The notes beneath the pieces are model-generated. The model was given only the letters and a program-made list of their open reading frames with translations, was not told where the DNA came from and did no database searches. The translations under genes were made by a program, and so were the position numbers. Shown piece by piece: positions 37,249 through 46,438 of a stretch of 64,000 bases of DNA; positions within the stretch are counted from its first letter, which is position 1, and every line of letters begins with the position of its first letter. Origin of the DNA: an uncultured Aquimarina sp. (GTDB lineage: Bacteria > Bacteroidota > Bacteroidia > Flavobacteriales > Flavobacteriaceae); contig CANMKX010000002.1 in the NCBI GenBank assembly GCA_947498595.1, positions 269,343 through 333,342 of the forward strand, in the 5' to 3' direction.

Positions 37249-37995
37249 ATGAAAACAAATATACAATTACATAATATCACACATACCGTTGATTTTTCTC
37301 AACCTTTTGATATCTCTATTCCTCTTAGAGCTTCTGCAGATAATGTCAACGCATGGTATATAAAAGAACCTACAATTACTCCTGTACAAGATGGAGATTG
37401 GATTGGTAAAGTTTCCGAAGGAGCTTCTACCAATTTTAATACGATCCAATTTAACCCTCACGCACATGGTACGCATACGGAATGTGTCGGTCATATTTCT
37501 TCAGAATTTTATAGTATCAACCAACTACTAACACGTTTTATTTTTAATGCTATAGTTATTACTGTAACCCCAATACAACAACAAAATGATAAACTAATCA
37601 CTAAAGCTTTAATTAAAGAACAATTAACAAGTAATACTCCTGAAGCTTTAATTATCAGAACGCTTCCTAATACTGATAAGAAATTGAGTAAACAATACTC
37701 TCATTCTAATTGGGCATACCTAACCGAAGAAGCTGCACATTATATCAAAGAAATTGGTGTTTTGCATTTATTAATTGATTTACCTTCTGTAGATAAAGAA
37801 AAAGACGAAGGCAAACTATTGGCTCATAAAGCTTTTTGGAATTACCCCGAAAAACCTAGGTTAAATGCGACTATTACTGAAATGGTATACCTCCCACAAA
37901 CTATTCAAGATGGTCGATATTTGCTAAATTTACAAATCGCTTCATTTGAAAATGATGCCTCTCCTAGTAAACCTATTTTGTATAAACTAGATTAA
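37249..37995 (+). CDS. Cyclase-family (kynurenine formamidase-like) metal hydrolase
   Basis: 248 residues of the PF04199 fold. The metal motif is HAHGTHTECVGH (HxGTHxE-type variant of HxGTHxD) near residue 66, with DLPSVDKEKDEGK and HKAFWNY in the C-terminal half. Members hydrolyse N-formylkynurenine or other cyclic amides. No tryptophan catabolism genes are adjacent, so the substrate is open. Gap to hemW is 14 bp. Confidence 0.85.
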   Translation: MKTNIQLHNITHTVDFSQPFDISIPLRASADNVNAWYIKEPTITPVQDGDWIGKVSEGASTNFNTIQFNPHAHGTHTECVGHISSEFYSINQLLTRFIFNAIVITVTPIQQQNDKLITKALIKEQLTSNTPEALIIRTLPNTDKKLSKQYSHSNWAYLTEEAAHYIKEIGVLHLLIDLPSVDKEKDEGKLLAHKAFWNYPEKPRLNATITEMVYLPQTIQDGRYLLNLQIASFENDASPSKPILYKLD

Positions 37996-38008
37996 TTATA
38001 TTTACCAT

Positions 38009-38632
38009 ATGGAATTACTCTTTATAGGTTTGATCATAGGAGCAATCGTTTCGTATTTTATTTTCTTAAAATTCAACGATGTCAAAAAAAAAGCAACTAC
38101 TCAACTACAATCTAGTATATTAATTGAAAAAATACGTAGTGTTTGTAAACTTGTAACTGTTGAAGGTGATTTTGCTGAAATATATCATTATGAAAGCGTT
38201 AAAGAAAAGTTTTTTAATCTCATTTCAGGCCGAAAAAAAGCATTGATACTTATCGATGCGAAAGCTCATGTAGGATATGATTTATCTAAAATTTCATTAG
38301 AAAGTGACACTAAAAACAAATGCATTATTTTATCCCATTTCCCTCAACCTGAGCTACTAACTATAGAAACTGATTACAAATACTATGATAAAAAAGAAGG
38401 CTGGTTAAATCCATTTACCTCTCAAGATTTAACAGAAATCAATAGAGAAGCTAAACAATTTATTATTGATAAAGTCCCTGAAAGTGGTCTAATTCAAGAA
38501 GCTCGCAAAGAAGCATTAGAAGCGATCTCTTTAATGGAAGCTCTTGCACAATCTATCGGTTGGAAACTTGACTATACAGCTCTAAAAACATCAGATACAC
38601 CTATCCCTAAAAAAATAACCTCTCAATCATGA
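38009..38632 (+). CDS. DUF4230 family membrane-anchored protein
   Basis: 207 residues. One N-terminal transmembrane helix (about 2-22) is followed by a soluble domain with SICKLVTVEGDFAEIYHYE-type strands and KALILIDAKAHVGYDLSKI, characteristic of DUF4230. Function is unknown. The last four bases overlap the next start (ATGA). Confidence 0.85.
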   Translation: MELLFIGLIIGAIVSYFIFLKFNDVKKKATTQLQSSILIEKIRSVCKLVTVEGDFAEIYHYESVKEKFFNLISGRKKALILIDAKAHVGYDLSKISLESDTKNKCIILSHFPQPELLTIETDYKYYDKKEGWLNPFTSQDLTEINREAKQFIIDKVPESGLIQEARKEALEAISLMEALAQSIGWKLDYTALKTSDTPIPKKITSQS

Positions 38633-38985
38633 ACGTTGAAGATTTCAGATATTACTGTTTGGCAAAAAAAGGAGTTACTGAAGAGTTTCCTTTTGACAAA
38701 AGTACACTTGTATTTAAAGTCATGGGAAAGCTTTTTGCGTTAACAGGATTAGACAAAGTACCATTTAGTGTTAATTTGAAATGTGATCCAGAATATTCGC
38801 TCGAATTAAGAGAGCAGCATCCCGAAATTATTCCAGGATTTCATATGAATAAAAAACATTGGAATACTGTTAACTTTTCTTCGTCATTATCGACAAACAT
38901 GTTGCAGCAATTAATTGATCACTCCTACGACCTTGTCGTAAAAGGATTAACCAAAAAACTTAAATCAGAACTAGAATCTTTATAA
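38629..38985 (+). CDS. MmcQ/YjbR family protein
   Basis: 118 residues of the MmcQ/YjbR (CyaY-like) fold: KKGVTEEFPFDKSTLVFKVMGKLF, split, then VNLKCDPE and PGFHMNKKHWNTV. DNA binding is often stated for the family but rests on fold resemblance. It overlaps the DUF4230 gene by four bases, so the two are translationally coupled. Confidence 0.9.
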   Translation: MNVEDFRYYCLAKKGVTEEFPFDKSTLVFKVMGKLFALTGLDKVPFSVNLKCDPEYSLELREQHPEIIPGFHMNKKHWNTVNFSSSLSTNMLQQLIDHSYDLVVKGLTKKLKSELESL

Positions 38986-39013
38986 ATCCGATTCTTATAT
39001 AAAATACTTTATT

Positions 39014-40783
39014 ATGACCCAACCTAGGGACTTTTATACACAACAAATATCTTCTTTACAATCTCAACTAAAAATCAGTAAACAAAAACTAGCTACTTCT
39101 AGTATTTTAAGACTTCTTACATTTTCACTGATAATTGCTGGGCTTTATTTTGGTTACCCAAATTCACAAATTATAATCGGAAGCATTATTGGTGGTGGAA
39201 TTTTATTTTTACTTCTCATTTCAAGACATAGTAATCTTAGTTATACTAAAAGAAAAACACAAAAATTGATTGATCTCAATCAATTAGAAATTGATGTTAT
39301 GGATGGAAAAAAAGATCACTTAGATAGTGGTAAAGAATTTATCGATCCATTACACCCCTACGGTCAAGATATTGACTTATTTGGAGATCGCTCTTTTTTT
39401 CAATATATCAACCGTACAGCAACACAAGCTGGAAAACAAAAACTAGCTGATTTTTTAGGAAGTAATAACACTAAAAATATTATTGGTAAACAGGAAGCTA
39501 TAAAAAACCTAGCTACACTAACTACATGGCGACAAGAGTTTAGTGCTATTGCATCATTAGCAACCACTACAACTTCTATTACTCAAATTCAAAAATGGTT
39601 ACATAACTATAATCCTTTCACACCTAAATTTGCTCGCTATTTACCTAAAGTAGTTGCTACTATATCTATTAGTTTACTTGTGCTTTTATTTTTAGATATG
39701 ATTCCGTTTAGCCTTATTGTGATGTGGTTATTTATTGGATTAGGTATTACTGGAATATATCTTAAAAAGATCAACGAATTATACAATCATGCGGGGAAAG
39801 CCAAAGATACCTTTGAACAATATTACAAATTAATTGAACGTATTGAAGACACTAAATTCACCGCTCCTTTATTACTTAAAAAACAAAAAGAAATTCTTAA
39901 TGACACAAAAAAGACTTCTGCTATCTTAAAAGAATTGGCTAGTATCCTCAATGCTTTTGACCAGCGTAACAACATGATATTTGGTATACTAGGCAATGGA
40001 TACCTTCTTTGGGATTTTCATCAATGCTATCGCATAGAGCAATGGATAAATGAGAATCAATCCAAAATAGATACTTGGTTCGAAGTAATTGCATTTTTTG
40101 ACGCTATTAATTCTTTAGCAAATTTTGCTTTCAATAACTCTGATTATATTTATCCAACAATTACAGAAAAAGACGTTTTACTTAAAGCAACACAATTAGG
40201 TCACCCAATGCTTGATCCCAAAAAACGTGTTGATAATGATATCTTAATTGATTCTGAGCAATTTTTTATTATTACAGGAGCTAATATGGCTGGAAAAAGT
40301 ACTTTTTTACGTACTGTATCTCTACAAATAATCATGTCTAATGCTGGATTACCCATTTGTGCACAAACATGTGAATACAAGCCAACAAAACTATATACAA
40401 GTATGCGTACAGCAGATTCTCTTAGTGATGATGCTTCCTATTTCTTTTCAGAACTCACACAATTAAAACGTATTGTGGATGCACTTAAAAAAGATGAGTA
40501 TTTTATCATCTTAGACGAAATATTAAAAGGGACAAATAGTAAAGACAAAGCCGAAGGATCCCGCAAGTTTGTAGAAAAACTTGTCAAAGCAAACGCCACT
40601 GGAATTATTGCTACACACGATTTAAGCCTATGCGAAATTTCTAACGAAATTCCAGTAGTAAAAAATCGATACTTTGATGCACAAATAATGAACGATGAAC
40701 TCTATTTTGATTACACTTTCAAAGAAGGAATTTGTCAAAATATGAATGCATCGTTCTTACTTAAAAAAATGGAAATTATCTAA
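39014..40783 (+). CDS. Membrane-anchored MutS-like ATPase
   Basis: 589 residues. Two N-terminal hydrophobic segments (about 32-75) and a second pair (about 210-250) surround parts of a MutS core-lever region. The C-terminus is the MutS ABC-type ATPase with Walker A GANMAGKST near 422, DSLSDDASYFFSEL and Walker B/signature ILDEILKGTNSKDKAEGS. The mismatch-recognition domain I and a Smr nuclease are missing. Similar proteins are widespread in Bacteroidota but their role is unknown; the membrane segments argue against classic mismatch repair. Its 3' end overlaps the convergent AraC gene by 8 bp. Confidence 0.85.
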   Translation: MTQPRDFYTQQISSLQSQLKISKQKLATSSILRLLTFSLIIAGLYFGYPNSQIIIGSIIGGGILFLLLISRHSNLSYTKRKTQKLIDLNQLEIDVMDGKKDHLDSGKEFIDPLHPYGQDIDLFGDRSFFQYINRTATQAGKQKLADFLGSNNTKNIIGKQEAIKNLATLTTWRQEFSAIASLATTTTSITQIQKWLHNYNPFTPKFARYLPKVVATISISLLVLLFLDMIPFSLIVMWLFIGLGITGIYLKKINELYNHAGKAKDTFEQYYKLIERIEDTKFTAPLLLKKQKEILNDTKKTSAILKELASILNAFDQRNNMIFGILGNGYLLWDFHQCYRIEQWINENQSKIDTWFEVIAFFDAINSLANFAFNNSDYIYPTITEKDVLLKATQLGHPMLDPKKRVDNDILIDSEQFFIITGANMAGKSTFLRTVSLQIIMSNAGLPICAQTCEYKPTKLYTSMRTADSLSDDASYFFSELTQLKRIVDALKKDEYFIILDEILKGTNSKDKAEGSRKFVEKLVKANATGIIATHDLSLCEISNEIPVVKNRYFDAQIMNDELYFDYTFKEGICQNMNASFLLKKMEII

Positions 40784-41627
40784 AAAAGTTACGATACTCT
40801 TTAGGTGTTCGTTCTTTAATCTTTTTAAACTTACGATTAAAGTTAGATATATTATTAAACCCAGACTTTTCTGCTATTTCTGTAACAGAAAGGTCTTTGT
40901 TTTCTTCCAATAATTTACATGCATGTTCTATACGTACTTCACTCAAAAATTGGAAATATGTTTTATTAGTACGTTTTTTAAAATATTTACAAAAAGCATT
41001 CTGACTCATTGTTGCTACAATCGCTATTGTATCGAGAGTAATATGTTTATTAAAATTCTCTATAGTATATTCAAATACATTACTCATTCGCTTTCCTTCC
41101 ACATCTGTATATTTCTTTTCGTATATAAAAGACGAAAGCGAAGTATATTCAATCTTAGATAGTTTTTTTAATAACTTAAAGAATAACAAAAAACGATCTA
41201 TTTTAGAAGAAGTTTGTATTTTCAAAAACAATTCCTTGATTTTATTTTTTGACGAAGTAATTTTAAAACCTGCTTCAGAGCGTTTAAAAAAACTCCCTAA
41301 TGTTGACAATTCATCTAATTCAAAAAAATCTTCTCCAAAAGATGACTTTGTAAAAAATAAAGATAACATATGTGATTTTGGAGTATCTTCTTCTACAGGA
41401 TCGCTCTTAAAAACATGCGGAATATTACTTCCGATCACGAACACCTCACCTGCTTTATAGTGATTTATTGTATCTCCAACAATTAATGTACCTTCTCCAT
41501 ATAGGATAATACTAATTTGAATTTCTTCATGTTGGTGTAGTTTATCATAAAAAACTCTTTCATAATCTTCTTGAAAAACCAGGGCATCCCCCTTTGGTTT
41601 AGGAATCTTAAAAGGAAGTACTTTCAT
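40776..41627 (-). CDS. AraC-family transcriptional regulator, likely of the hydroxyproline genes
   Basis: 283 residues. An N-terminal cupin (HEEIQISIILYGEGTLIVGD, then FVIGSNIPHVF) binds an effector, and a C-terminal double helix-turn-helix carries ATMSQNAFCKYFKKRTNKT and LSVTEIAEKSGFNNISNFNRKFK, cut here at the turn. It is divergent from the DapA-family gene across a 265-bp region, the usual layout for a local activator. Effector could be hydroxyproline or a pathway intermediate; that is inference from context. Confidence 0.87.
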   Translation of the reverse strand: MKVLPFKIPKPKGDALVFQEDYERVFYDKLHQHEEIQISIILYGEGTLIVGDTINHYKAGEVFVIGSNIPHVFKSDPVEEDTPKSHMLSLFFTKSSFGEDFFELDELSTLGSFFKRSEAGFKITSSKNKIKELFLKIQTSSKIDRFLLFFKLLKKLSKIEYTSLSSFIYEKKYTDVEGKRMSNVFEYTIENFNKHITLDTIAIVATMSQNAFCKYFKKRTNKTYFQFLSEVRIEHACKLLEENKDLSVTEIAEKSGFNNISNFNRKFKKIKERTPKEYRNFFR

Positions 41628-41855
41628 CTTAATCCGCGCTAAATTTTTATTAAAACTCTTTTCTATTCTTTTCTTTAAAATTGATTTCTGATACTATTAT
41701 ATCCATTTTATTTTTACTCTAAATATCTGTTTTAAAACCAATTTTGAATTAAATATACGCAAATACTACTCATAAAACCTTGTTAATATGATATGCTGGA
41801 TAATATAATACAGTTAATTGATAATTACTTACCATTAGGTAGATTTCATTTGACT

Positions 41856-41863
41856 TAATTTTG
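41856..41863 (+). promoter_or_regulatory. Putative -7 box of the hydroxyproline operon
   Basis: TAATTTTG matches TAnnTTTG exactly, 29 bp before the ATG of the DapA-family gene. No good TTG lies 19 bp upstream, which would fit activator dependence on the AraC protein encoded divergently. Confidence 0.5.
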
Positions 41864-41892
41864 GAACAGTTAAAACGAGCAAAGCTATTTTT

Positions 41893-42822
41893 ATGAAAAT
41901 ACAATGGAAAGGCGTAATGCCAGCAGTAACCACAAAATTTACAGACGACGATCAATTAGATCTAGAAATGTTTGCTGTAAACATTAAAGCACAATTAGAA
42001 GCTGGTGTTCATGGAATTATTTTAGGGGGAACTCTAGGAGAAGCTAGTACACTTTCTGATGAAGAGAAAAGAACACTAGTACGAGAATCAGTAAAATTAG
42101 TTGAAGGAAAGATCCCTGTCATCATTAATATTGCAGAACAAACTACCAAAGGAGCTATAGAAGCTGCTCAAAAAGCTAAAGAAGATGGTGCCTCTGGATT
42201 AATGATGTTACCTCCTATGAGGTACAATGCAAGCGATAGAGAAACTATTGCTTATTTTAAATCAGTAGCAGCTAGTACAGATTTACCAATTATGGTATAC
42301 AACAACCCTGTGGATTATGGAATCGAAGTAACCTTAGAAATGTTTGAAGAACTATTAAAGGACTGTCCTAATATACAAGCTGTTAAAGAATCAACTCGTG
42401 ATATTTCAAATGTAACTCGTATCAAAAATCGCTTTGGTAACCGTTTAGCAATTCTTTCTGGAGTAGACACGCTAGCCCTTGAGAGTCTTTTGATGGGAGC
42501 CGATGGATGGGTTGCAGGATTAGTAGACGCCTTTCCGGCAGAAACTGTAGCAATTTATACATTAGCAAAAACGGGTAAAATTGAAGAAGCAAGAGAAATA
42601 TACCGTTGGTTCTTACCTTTACTAGAATTAGATATTAATGCGCGTTTGGTACAAAACATCAAATTAGCAGAAGTAGCTACAGGTATCGGTACCGAAAACG
42701 TACGTGCACCTCGTTTACCTCTCATAGGAGAAGAACGTCAACATGTATTAAACATTATAGAAACTGGATTAAAGACAAGACCTACTTTACCTGAATATAA
42801 AGGAATAGAAGTACTTGCTTAA
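41893..42822 (+). CDS. DapA-family lyase, probable 1-pyrroline-4-hydroxy-2-carboxylate deaminase
   Basis: 309 residues of the DHDPS/NAL TIM barrel: GGTLGEASTLS (GTxGE), MVYNNPVDYG with the catalytic Tyr region, and the Schiff-base Lys in QAVKESTRD (about residue 168). The family includes dihydrodipicolinate synthase, but true DapA is unlikely beside a proline-racemase-family epimerase, a D-amino-acid dehydrogenase and a semialdehyde dehydrogenase. In the hydroxyproline pathway this fold deaminates 1-pyrroline-4-hydroxy-2-carboxylate to 2-oxoglutarate semialdehyde. The substrate call therefore depends on context. Confidence 0.83.
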   Translation: MKIQWKGVMPAVTTKFTDDDQLDLEMFAVNIKAQLEAGVHGIILGGTLGEASTLSDEEKRTLVRESVKLVEGKIPVIINIAEQTTKGAIEAAQKAKEDGASGLMMLPPMRYNASDRETIAYFKSVAASTDLPIMVYNNPVDYGIEVTLEMFEELLKDCPNIQAVKESTRDISNVTRIKNRFGNRLAILSGVDTLALESLLMGADGWVAGLVDAFPAETVAIYTLAKTGKIEEAREIYRWFLPLLELDINARLVQNIKLAEVATGIGTENVRAPRLPLIGEERQHVLNIIETGLKTRPTLPEYKGIEVLA

Positions 42823-42835
42823 GAATATTCGTAAT

Positions 42836-42888
42836 AGCACTTCATGCCACGTCAAATTTTAATTAAATTTGAGGTGGTTGTGCTTTTT
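42836..42888 (+). terminator. Terminator or attenuator hairpin inside the hydroxyproline cluster
   Basis: A long interrupted stem: AGCAC...CCAC-TCAAATTT on the left pairs with AAATTTGA-GGTGG...GTGCT on the right, followed by TTTTT. It lies 14 bp past the DapA-family stop and 120 bp before the next gene, so it may reduce rather than stop read-through. Confidence 0.65.
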
Positions 42889-43008
42889 GAGAGCATACTA
42901 AAAACAAAAGATCATTTGACATCACTGGAAATAAAGAAATATTATTTCAAATAAATTCAATTGGTCTAAGAAAAATAGCATCAGAAAAGATTCAAAAAAA
43001 TAAAAAAG

Positions 43009-44607
43009 ATGATCACAGAAATAACTATTACAGGAAAAAATCAAATAGGTAACACGCTATCTGCTAACGGATCTAAAACATTTACTACTTTTAATCCACA
43101 ACAAAACACAACAAACACTCAACAATTCACAGAAGCTTCTCCTCAAGAGATCCAACAAGCAACGCAATTAGCTACCATAGCCTACCAATCTTATAAAAAT
43201 ATTTCTGGATCAAAAAAAGCTGAATTCTTAAATGCTATTGCCGACGAAATTCTCGCTTTAGATCAAGAGTTATTAGATGTCTATATGGCTGAATCTGGTT
43301 TACCACAAGGTAGAGCTCAAGGAGAAAGAGGTCGTACTATTGGTCAATTACGCGCTTTTGCTGCACATGTTGCTAATGGTACTTGGGTAGATGCAACAAT
43401 TGATAAAGCGCAACCAGAACGTGCTCCAATGCCAAAAGTAGATTTACGTAAAATGCTTGTTCCTTTAGGACCAGTGGTTGTTTTTGGAGCTAGTAATTTT
43501 CCTTTAGCATTTTCTACAGCAGGAGGAGATACAGCATCTGCATTAGCTGCTGGGTGTCCAGTGATTGTTAAATCACATCCAATGCATGCGGGAACTGGAG
43601 AATTAGTGGCTGCTGCTGTTAATAGAGCTGCCCAAAAAACAGGAATGCCTAATGGTGTATTTTCTAATTTAAATAGTAGCGGAATTGAGGTAGGTACTGC
43701 ATTAGTAAAAGATCCTAATGTAAAAGCCATAGGGTTTACAGGAAGCATCAAAGGAGGAAGAGCATTATACGATCTAGCTGCACAACGCGAAGAACCTATA
43801 CCAGTATTTGCCGAAATGGGAAGTATTAATCCAGTAGTTTTACTACCTAATATTACTGAGGAAAAAAGCGATGATTTAGCTAAAACATATGCTGGATCAA
43901 TTACACTTGGAGCTGGTCAATTTTGTACAAACCCGGGGCTATTATTAGGGATAAAAGGAAATGCATTAGATCAATTTACAAACACTCTTGCTTCAGAAAT
44001 TGTAAAAATAGATCCAATTTGTATGTTACATCCTAACATCGCCAACACTTTTCAGGAAAGCAAAGAAAAAATGATAGCGCAAAATGGTGTTGAGGTTAAA
44101 GCTAATTATAATCAAGAAGCATCTACAAATTATGGAAAGCAAGCAATCACAACTGTTTCGGGAGATACTTTTTTAAATAATCCAACATTACATCACGAAG
44201 TATTTGGCCCTTATTCAATGGTTGTACAATGTAATGATACTGAGCAATTAGAAGCTGTCATCTCTAAATTAGAAGGACAATTGACTGGAACTATTATGTC
44301 ACAAGATCAAGAAATAGAACAATACCCACAGGTTGTTAATGCGCTACAAAATCGAGTAGGTAGAATCATTTTTAATGGAGTTCCTACAGGAGTAGAAGTA
44401 TGCCCGTCGATGCAACATGGTGGTCCATACCCTGCCTCTACCGATAGTCGTTTTACATCTGTTGGAGTTAATGCAATCAAACGTTTTGCTAGACCTTTTA
44501 GTTTTCAAAATTGGCCTCAAAACTTATTACCACAAGAGTTACAAAACGAAAATCCTTTAGGAATTTTGCGTCTTGTTGATAATACTTATACAGACAAAGC
44601 TATTTAA
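43009..44607 (+). CDS. 2-Oxoglutarate semialdehyde dehydrogenase-type aldehyde dehydrogenase
   Basis: 532 residues, the length typical of the KGSADH (2,5-dioxovalerate dehydrogenase) branch rather than the ~480 of most aldehyde dehydrogenases. VVFGASNFPLAFS forms the cofactor-binding turn; the general base is Glu in FAEMGSINP; the nucleophile is Cys in GAGQFCTNPG. It oxidises 2-oxoglutarate semialdehyde to 2-oxoglutarate with NAD(P)+, the last step of hydroxyproline breakdown. The first 30 residues, before FNPQQNT, are a short extension usual for this branch. Confidence 0.88.
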   Translation: MITEITITGKNQIGNTLSANGSKTFTTFNPQQNTTNTQQFTEASPQEIQQATQLATIAYQSYKNISGSKKAEFLNAIADEILALDQELLDVYMAESGLPQGRAQGERGRTIGQLRAFAAHVANGTWVDATIDKAQPERAPMPKVDLRKMLVPLGPVVVFGASNFPLAFSTAGGDTASALAAGCPVIVKSHPMHAGTGELVAAAVNRAAQKTGMPNGVFSNLNSSGIEVGTALVKDPNVKAIGFTGSIKGGRALYDLAAQREEPIPVFAEMGSINPVVLLPNITEEKSDDLAKTYAGSITLGAGQFCTNPGLLLGIKGNALDQFTNTLASEIVKIDPICMLHPNIANTFQESKEKMIAQNGVEVKANYNQEASTNYGKQAITTVSGDTFLNNPTLHHEVFGPYSMVVQCNDTEQLEAVISKLEGQLTGTIMSQDQEIEQYPQVVNALQNRVGRIIFNGVPTGVEVCPSMQHGGPYPASTDSRFTSVGVNAIKRFARPFSFQNWPQNLLPQELQNENPLGILRLVDNTYTDKAI

Positions 44608-44617
44608 TAAAAAAATA

Positions 44618-44689
44618 ATAGGGTTATATTTAGATACAAAATATTTCTTAAGTAATATACAAGAATATCATTCTATAATATAACCCTAT
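44618..44689 (+). repeat. 12-bp inverted repeat between the dehydrogenase and DUF885 genes
   Basis: ATAGGGTTATAT (44618-44629) and ATATAACCCTAT (44678-44689) are perfect inverted repeats separated by 48 bp. The right arm ends 12 bp before the DUF885 ATG. No T-run follows, so it is more like a long-loop RNA hairpin or a protein site than a terminator. Confidence 0.6.
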
Positions 44690-44701
44690 AATTAGCATAT
44701 C

Positions 44702-46438
44702 ATGAATTATTTAAAACACTTATTTTTTAGTATCCTTCCCTTGTTTTTTATGGGCTGTTCTACAACACCCGATATTCAAAAAGAAAATTCTGACGTTTTA
44801 AATAAAATCATCACTACTTATCAAGATCATAAAAGCTATGATGAAGACAAATATCCTTTAGGTATCTATACAGAGGAACATTTAATTTCTGAAGTTGATT
44901 TTGCTAAAGAAATTCTTGCACAACTTAAAACTCTAGATACTTCTACATTATCCGAAACAGAAAATATATCAGCTGCATTACTTACATTTAATTTAGAAGA
45001 AATCGTTACTCGTTATAAATTTGAAACACATCTTAACCCATTATTATCAGATGCGGGTTTTCATAATAATCTAACATATCGTGTCCGTCCTCTTACTAAT
45101 TATGATCAAGTAAAAAAATATTTAAATACTCTAAATGCAATCCCTAATTATGTAGCTCAGCATTTAGTTTTTTTAAGAAGAGGCTTAGAAAAAGGAATTT
45201 CTCAACCGCGCATCATTTTTAATGGTTATGAATCTACGTATAATACCCATATTACAAATACTGTAGAAGAAAACTTCTATTATTCACCATTCAAAAATCT
45301 ACCAAAAAACATCACTGCAACGCAAAAAGATTCTATACTCGTTGCTGCACAAAAAGCTATTAACGAAAGTGTTATTCCTGAATTCAAAAAGATTAAACAT
45401 TTTTTCGAAAACGAATATTTTCCAAAAACTAGAACTGCATTAGGAGTCTCAACGACACCTAATGGAAAAGAATATTATCAAAGTCGTATCAAGTTTTACA
45501 CAACTTTAGATTTAACGGCAGAAGAAATTCATCAAAAAGGAACTAAAGAAGTAGCTCGTATTCGCTTCGAAATGCAAAAAATCATTTCAGAAGTTGATTT
45601 CTCAGGAAGCTTTACCGATTTTATCACATTTCTACGCACAGATGAGCAATTTTACGCAAAAACAGCAGAAGAACTTTTAAAAGAAGCTCGTAATATCGCT
45701 AAGAAAGTGGATGCACAACTTCCACGGTATTTTATTACTCTTCCTAGAAAACCATATGGAGTAGCACCTGTTCCTGATGCTATTGCTCCTAAATATACAA
45801 CAGGGCGTTATATCGGAACATCAAAAAACAGTACAGATCCTGGTTATTATTGGGTAAATACTTACAACCTCAACAGCAGGCCTCTCTATTCATTGCCTGC
45901 ATTAACTGTACATGAAGCTGTACCTGGACATCATTTGCAAGGAAGTCTTAATAATGAGTTAGGAGATAGTATTCCAACTTTCAGAAAAAACACTTATTTG
46001 TCAGCTTATGGAGAAGGGTGGGGATTATATTCAGAATTTCTTGCTGAAGAAATGGGAATTTATAAAACTCCATATGAACGCTTTGGAAAACTCACATACG
46101 AAATGTGGCGAGCATGTAGATTGGTTGTTGATACTGGAATTCACATCAAAGGATGGACACGTGAACAAGCTGTAAATTATATGAGCTCAAATTCTGCTTT
46201 GTCTCTACATAATATCAATACAGAAGTAGATCGATACATTTCTTGGCCAGGACAAGCATTATCATATAAAATAGGAGAACTCACCATACGAAGACTTAGA
46301 AAAGAAGCGGAAACAGCTCTACAAGCTAAGTTTAATATTAGAGACTTCCACGAAGTAATTTTAGAACAAGGTACAGTAACACTTCCTATTCTAGAACAAC
46401 GTATTAAAAAATATATAGAAAGAAAGAAAAATGAGTAG
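44702..46438 (+). CDS. DUF885 family lipoprotein, putative zinc peptidase
   Basis: 578 residues. Lipobox FFMGC with Cys19. The DUF885 fold is largely helical; the key motif is HEAVPGHHLQ (HExxxGH-like, about residue 403), followed by SAYGEGWGLYSEFLAEEMG with a further Glu ligand candidate and ending WPGQALSYKIGE. These features suggest a zinc peptidase. It is embedded among hydroxyproline catabolic genes and its stop overlaps the epimerase start by 8 bp, so a role in releasing hydroxyproline from peptides is plausible. That role is inferred. Confidence 0.83.
   Translation: MNYLKHLFFSILPLFFMGCSTTPDIQKENSDVLNKIITTYQDHKSYDEDKYPLGIYTEEHLISEVDFAKEILAQLKTLDTSTLSETENISAALLTFNLEEIVTRYKFETHLNPLLSDAGFHNNLTYRVRPLTNYDQVKKYLNTLNAIPNYVAQHLVFLRRGLEKGISQPRIIFNGYESTYNTHITNTVEENFYYSPFKNLPKNITATQKDSILVAAQKAINESVIPEFKKIKHFFENEYFPKTRTALGVSTTPNGKEYYQSRIKFYTTLDLTAEEIHQKGTKEVARIRFEMQKIISEVDFSGSFTDFITFLRTDEQFYAKTAEELLKEARNIAKKVDAQLPRYFITLPRKPYGVAPVPDAIAPKYTTGRYIGTSKNSTDPGYYWVNTYNLNSRPLYSLPALTVHEAVPGHHLQGSLNNELGDSIPTFRKNTYLSAYGEGWGLYSEFLAEEMGIYKTPYERFGKLTYEMWRACRLVVDTGIHIKGWTREQAVNYMSSNSALSLHNINTEVDRYISWPGQALSYKIGELTIRRLRKEAETALQAKFNIRDFHEVILEQGTVTLPILEQRIKKYIERKKNE

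Noticed and set aside
41893-42822. Lysine-biosynthetic dapA
   Set aside because: The neighbours are hydroxyproline catabolic enzymes and an AraC regulator, not lysine pathway genes.
43344-43751. 135-codon ORF antisense to the semialdehyde dehydrogenase gene
   Set aside because: It lies wholly inside a well-supported gene, has no recognisable domain and its length reflects codon composition of the sense gene.
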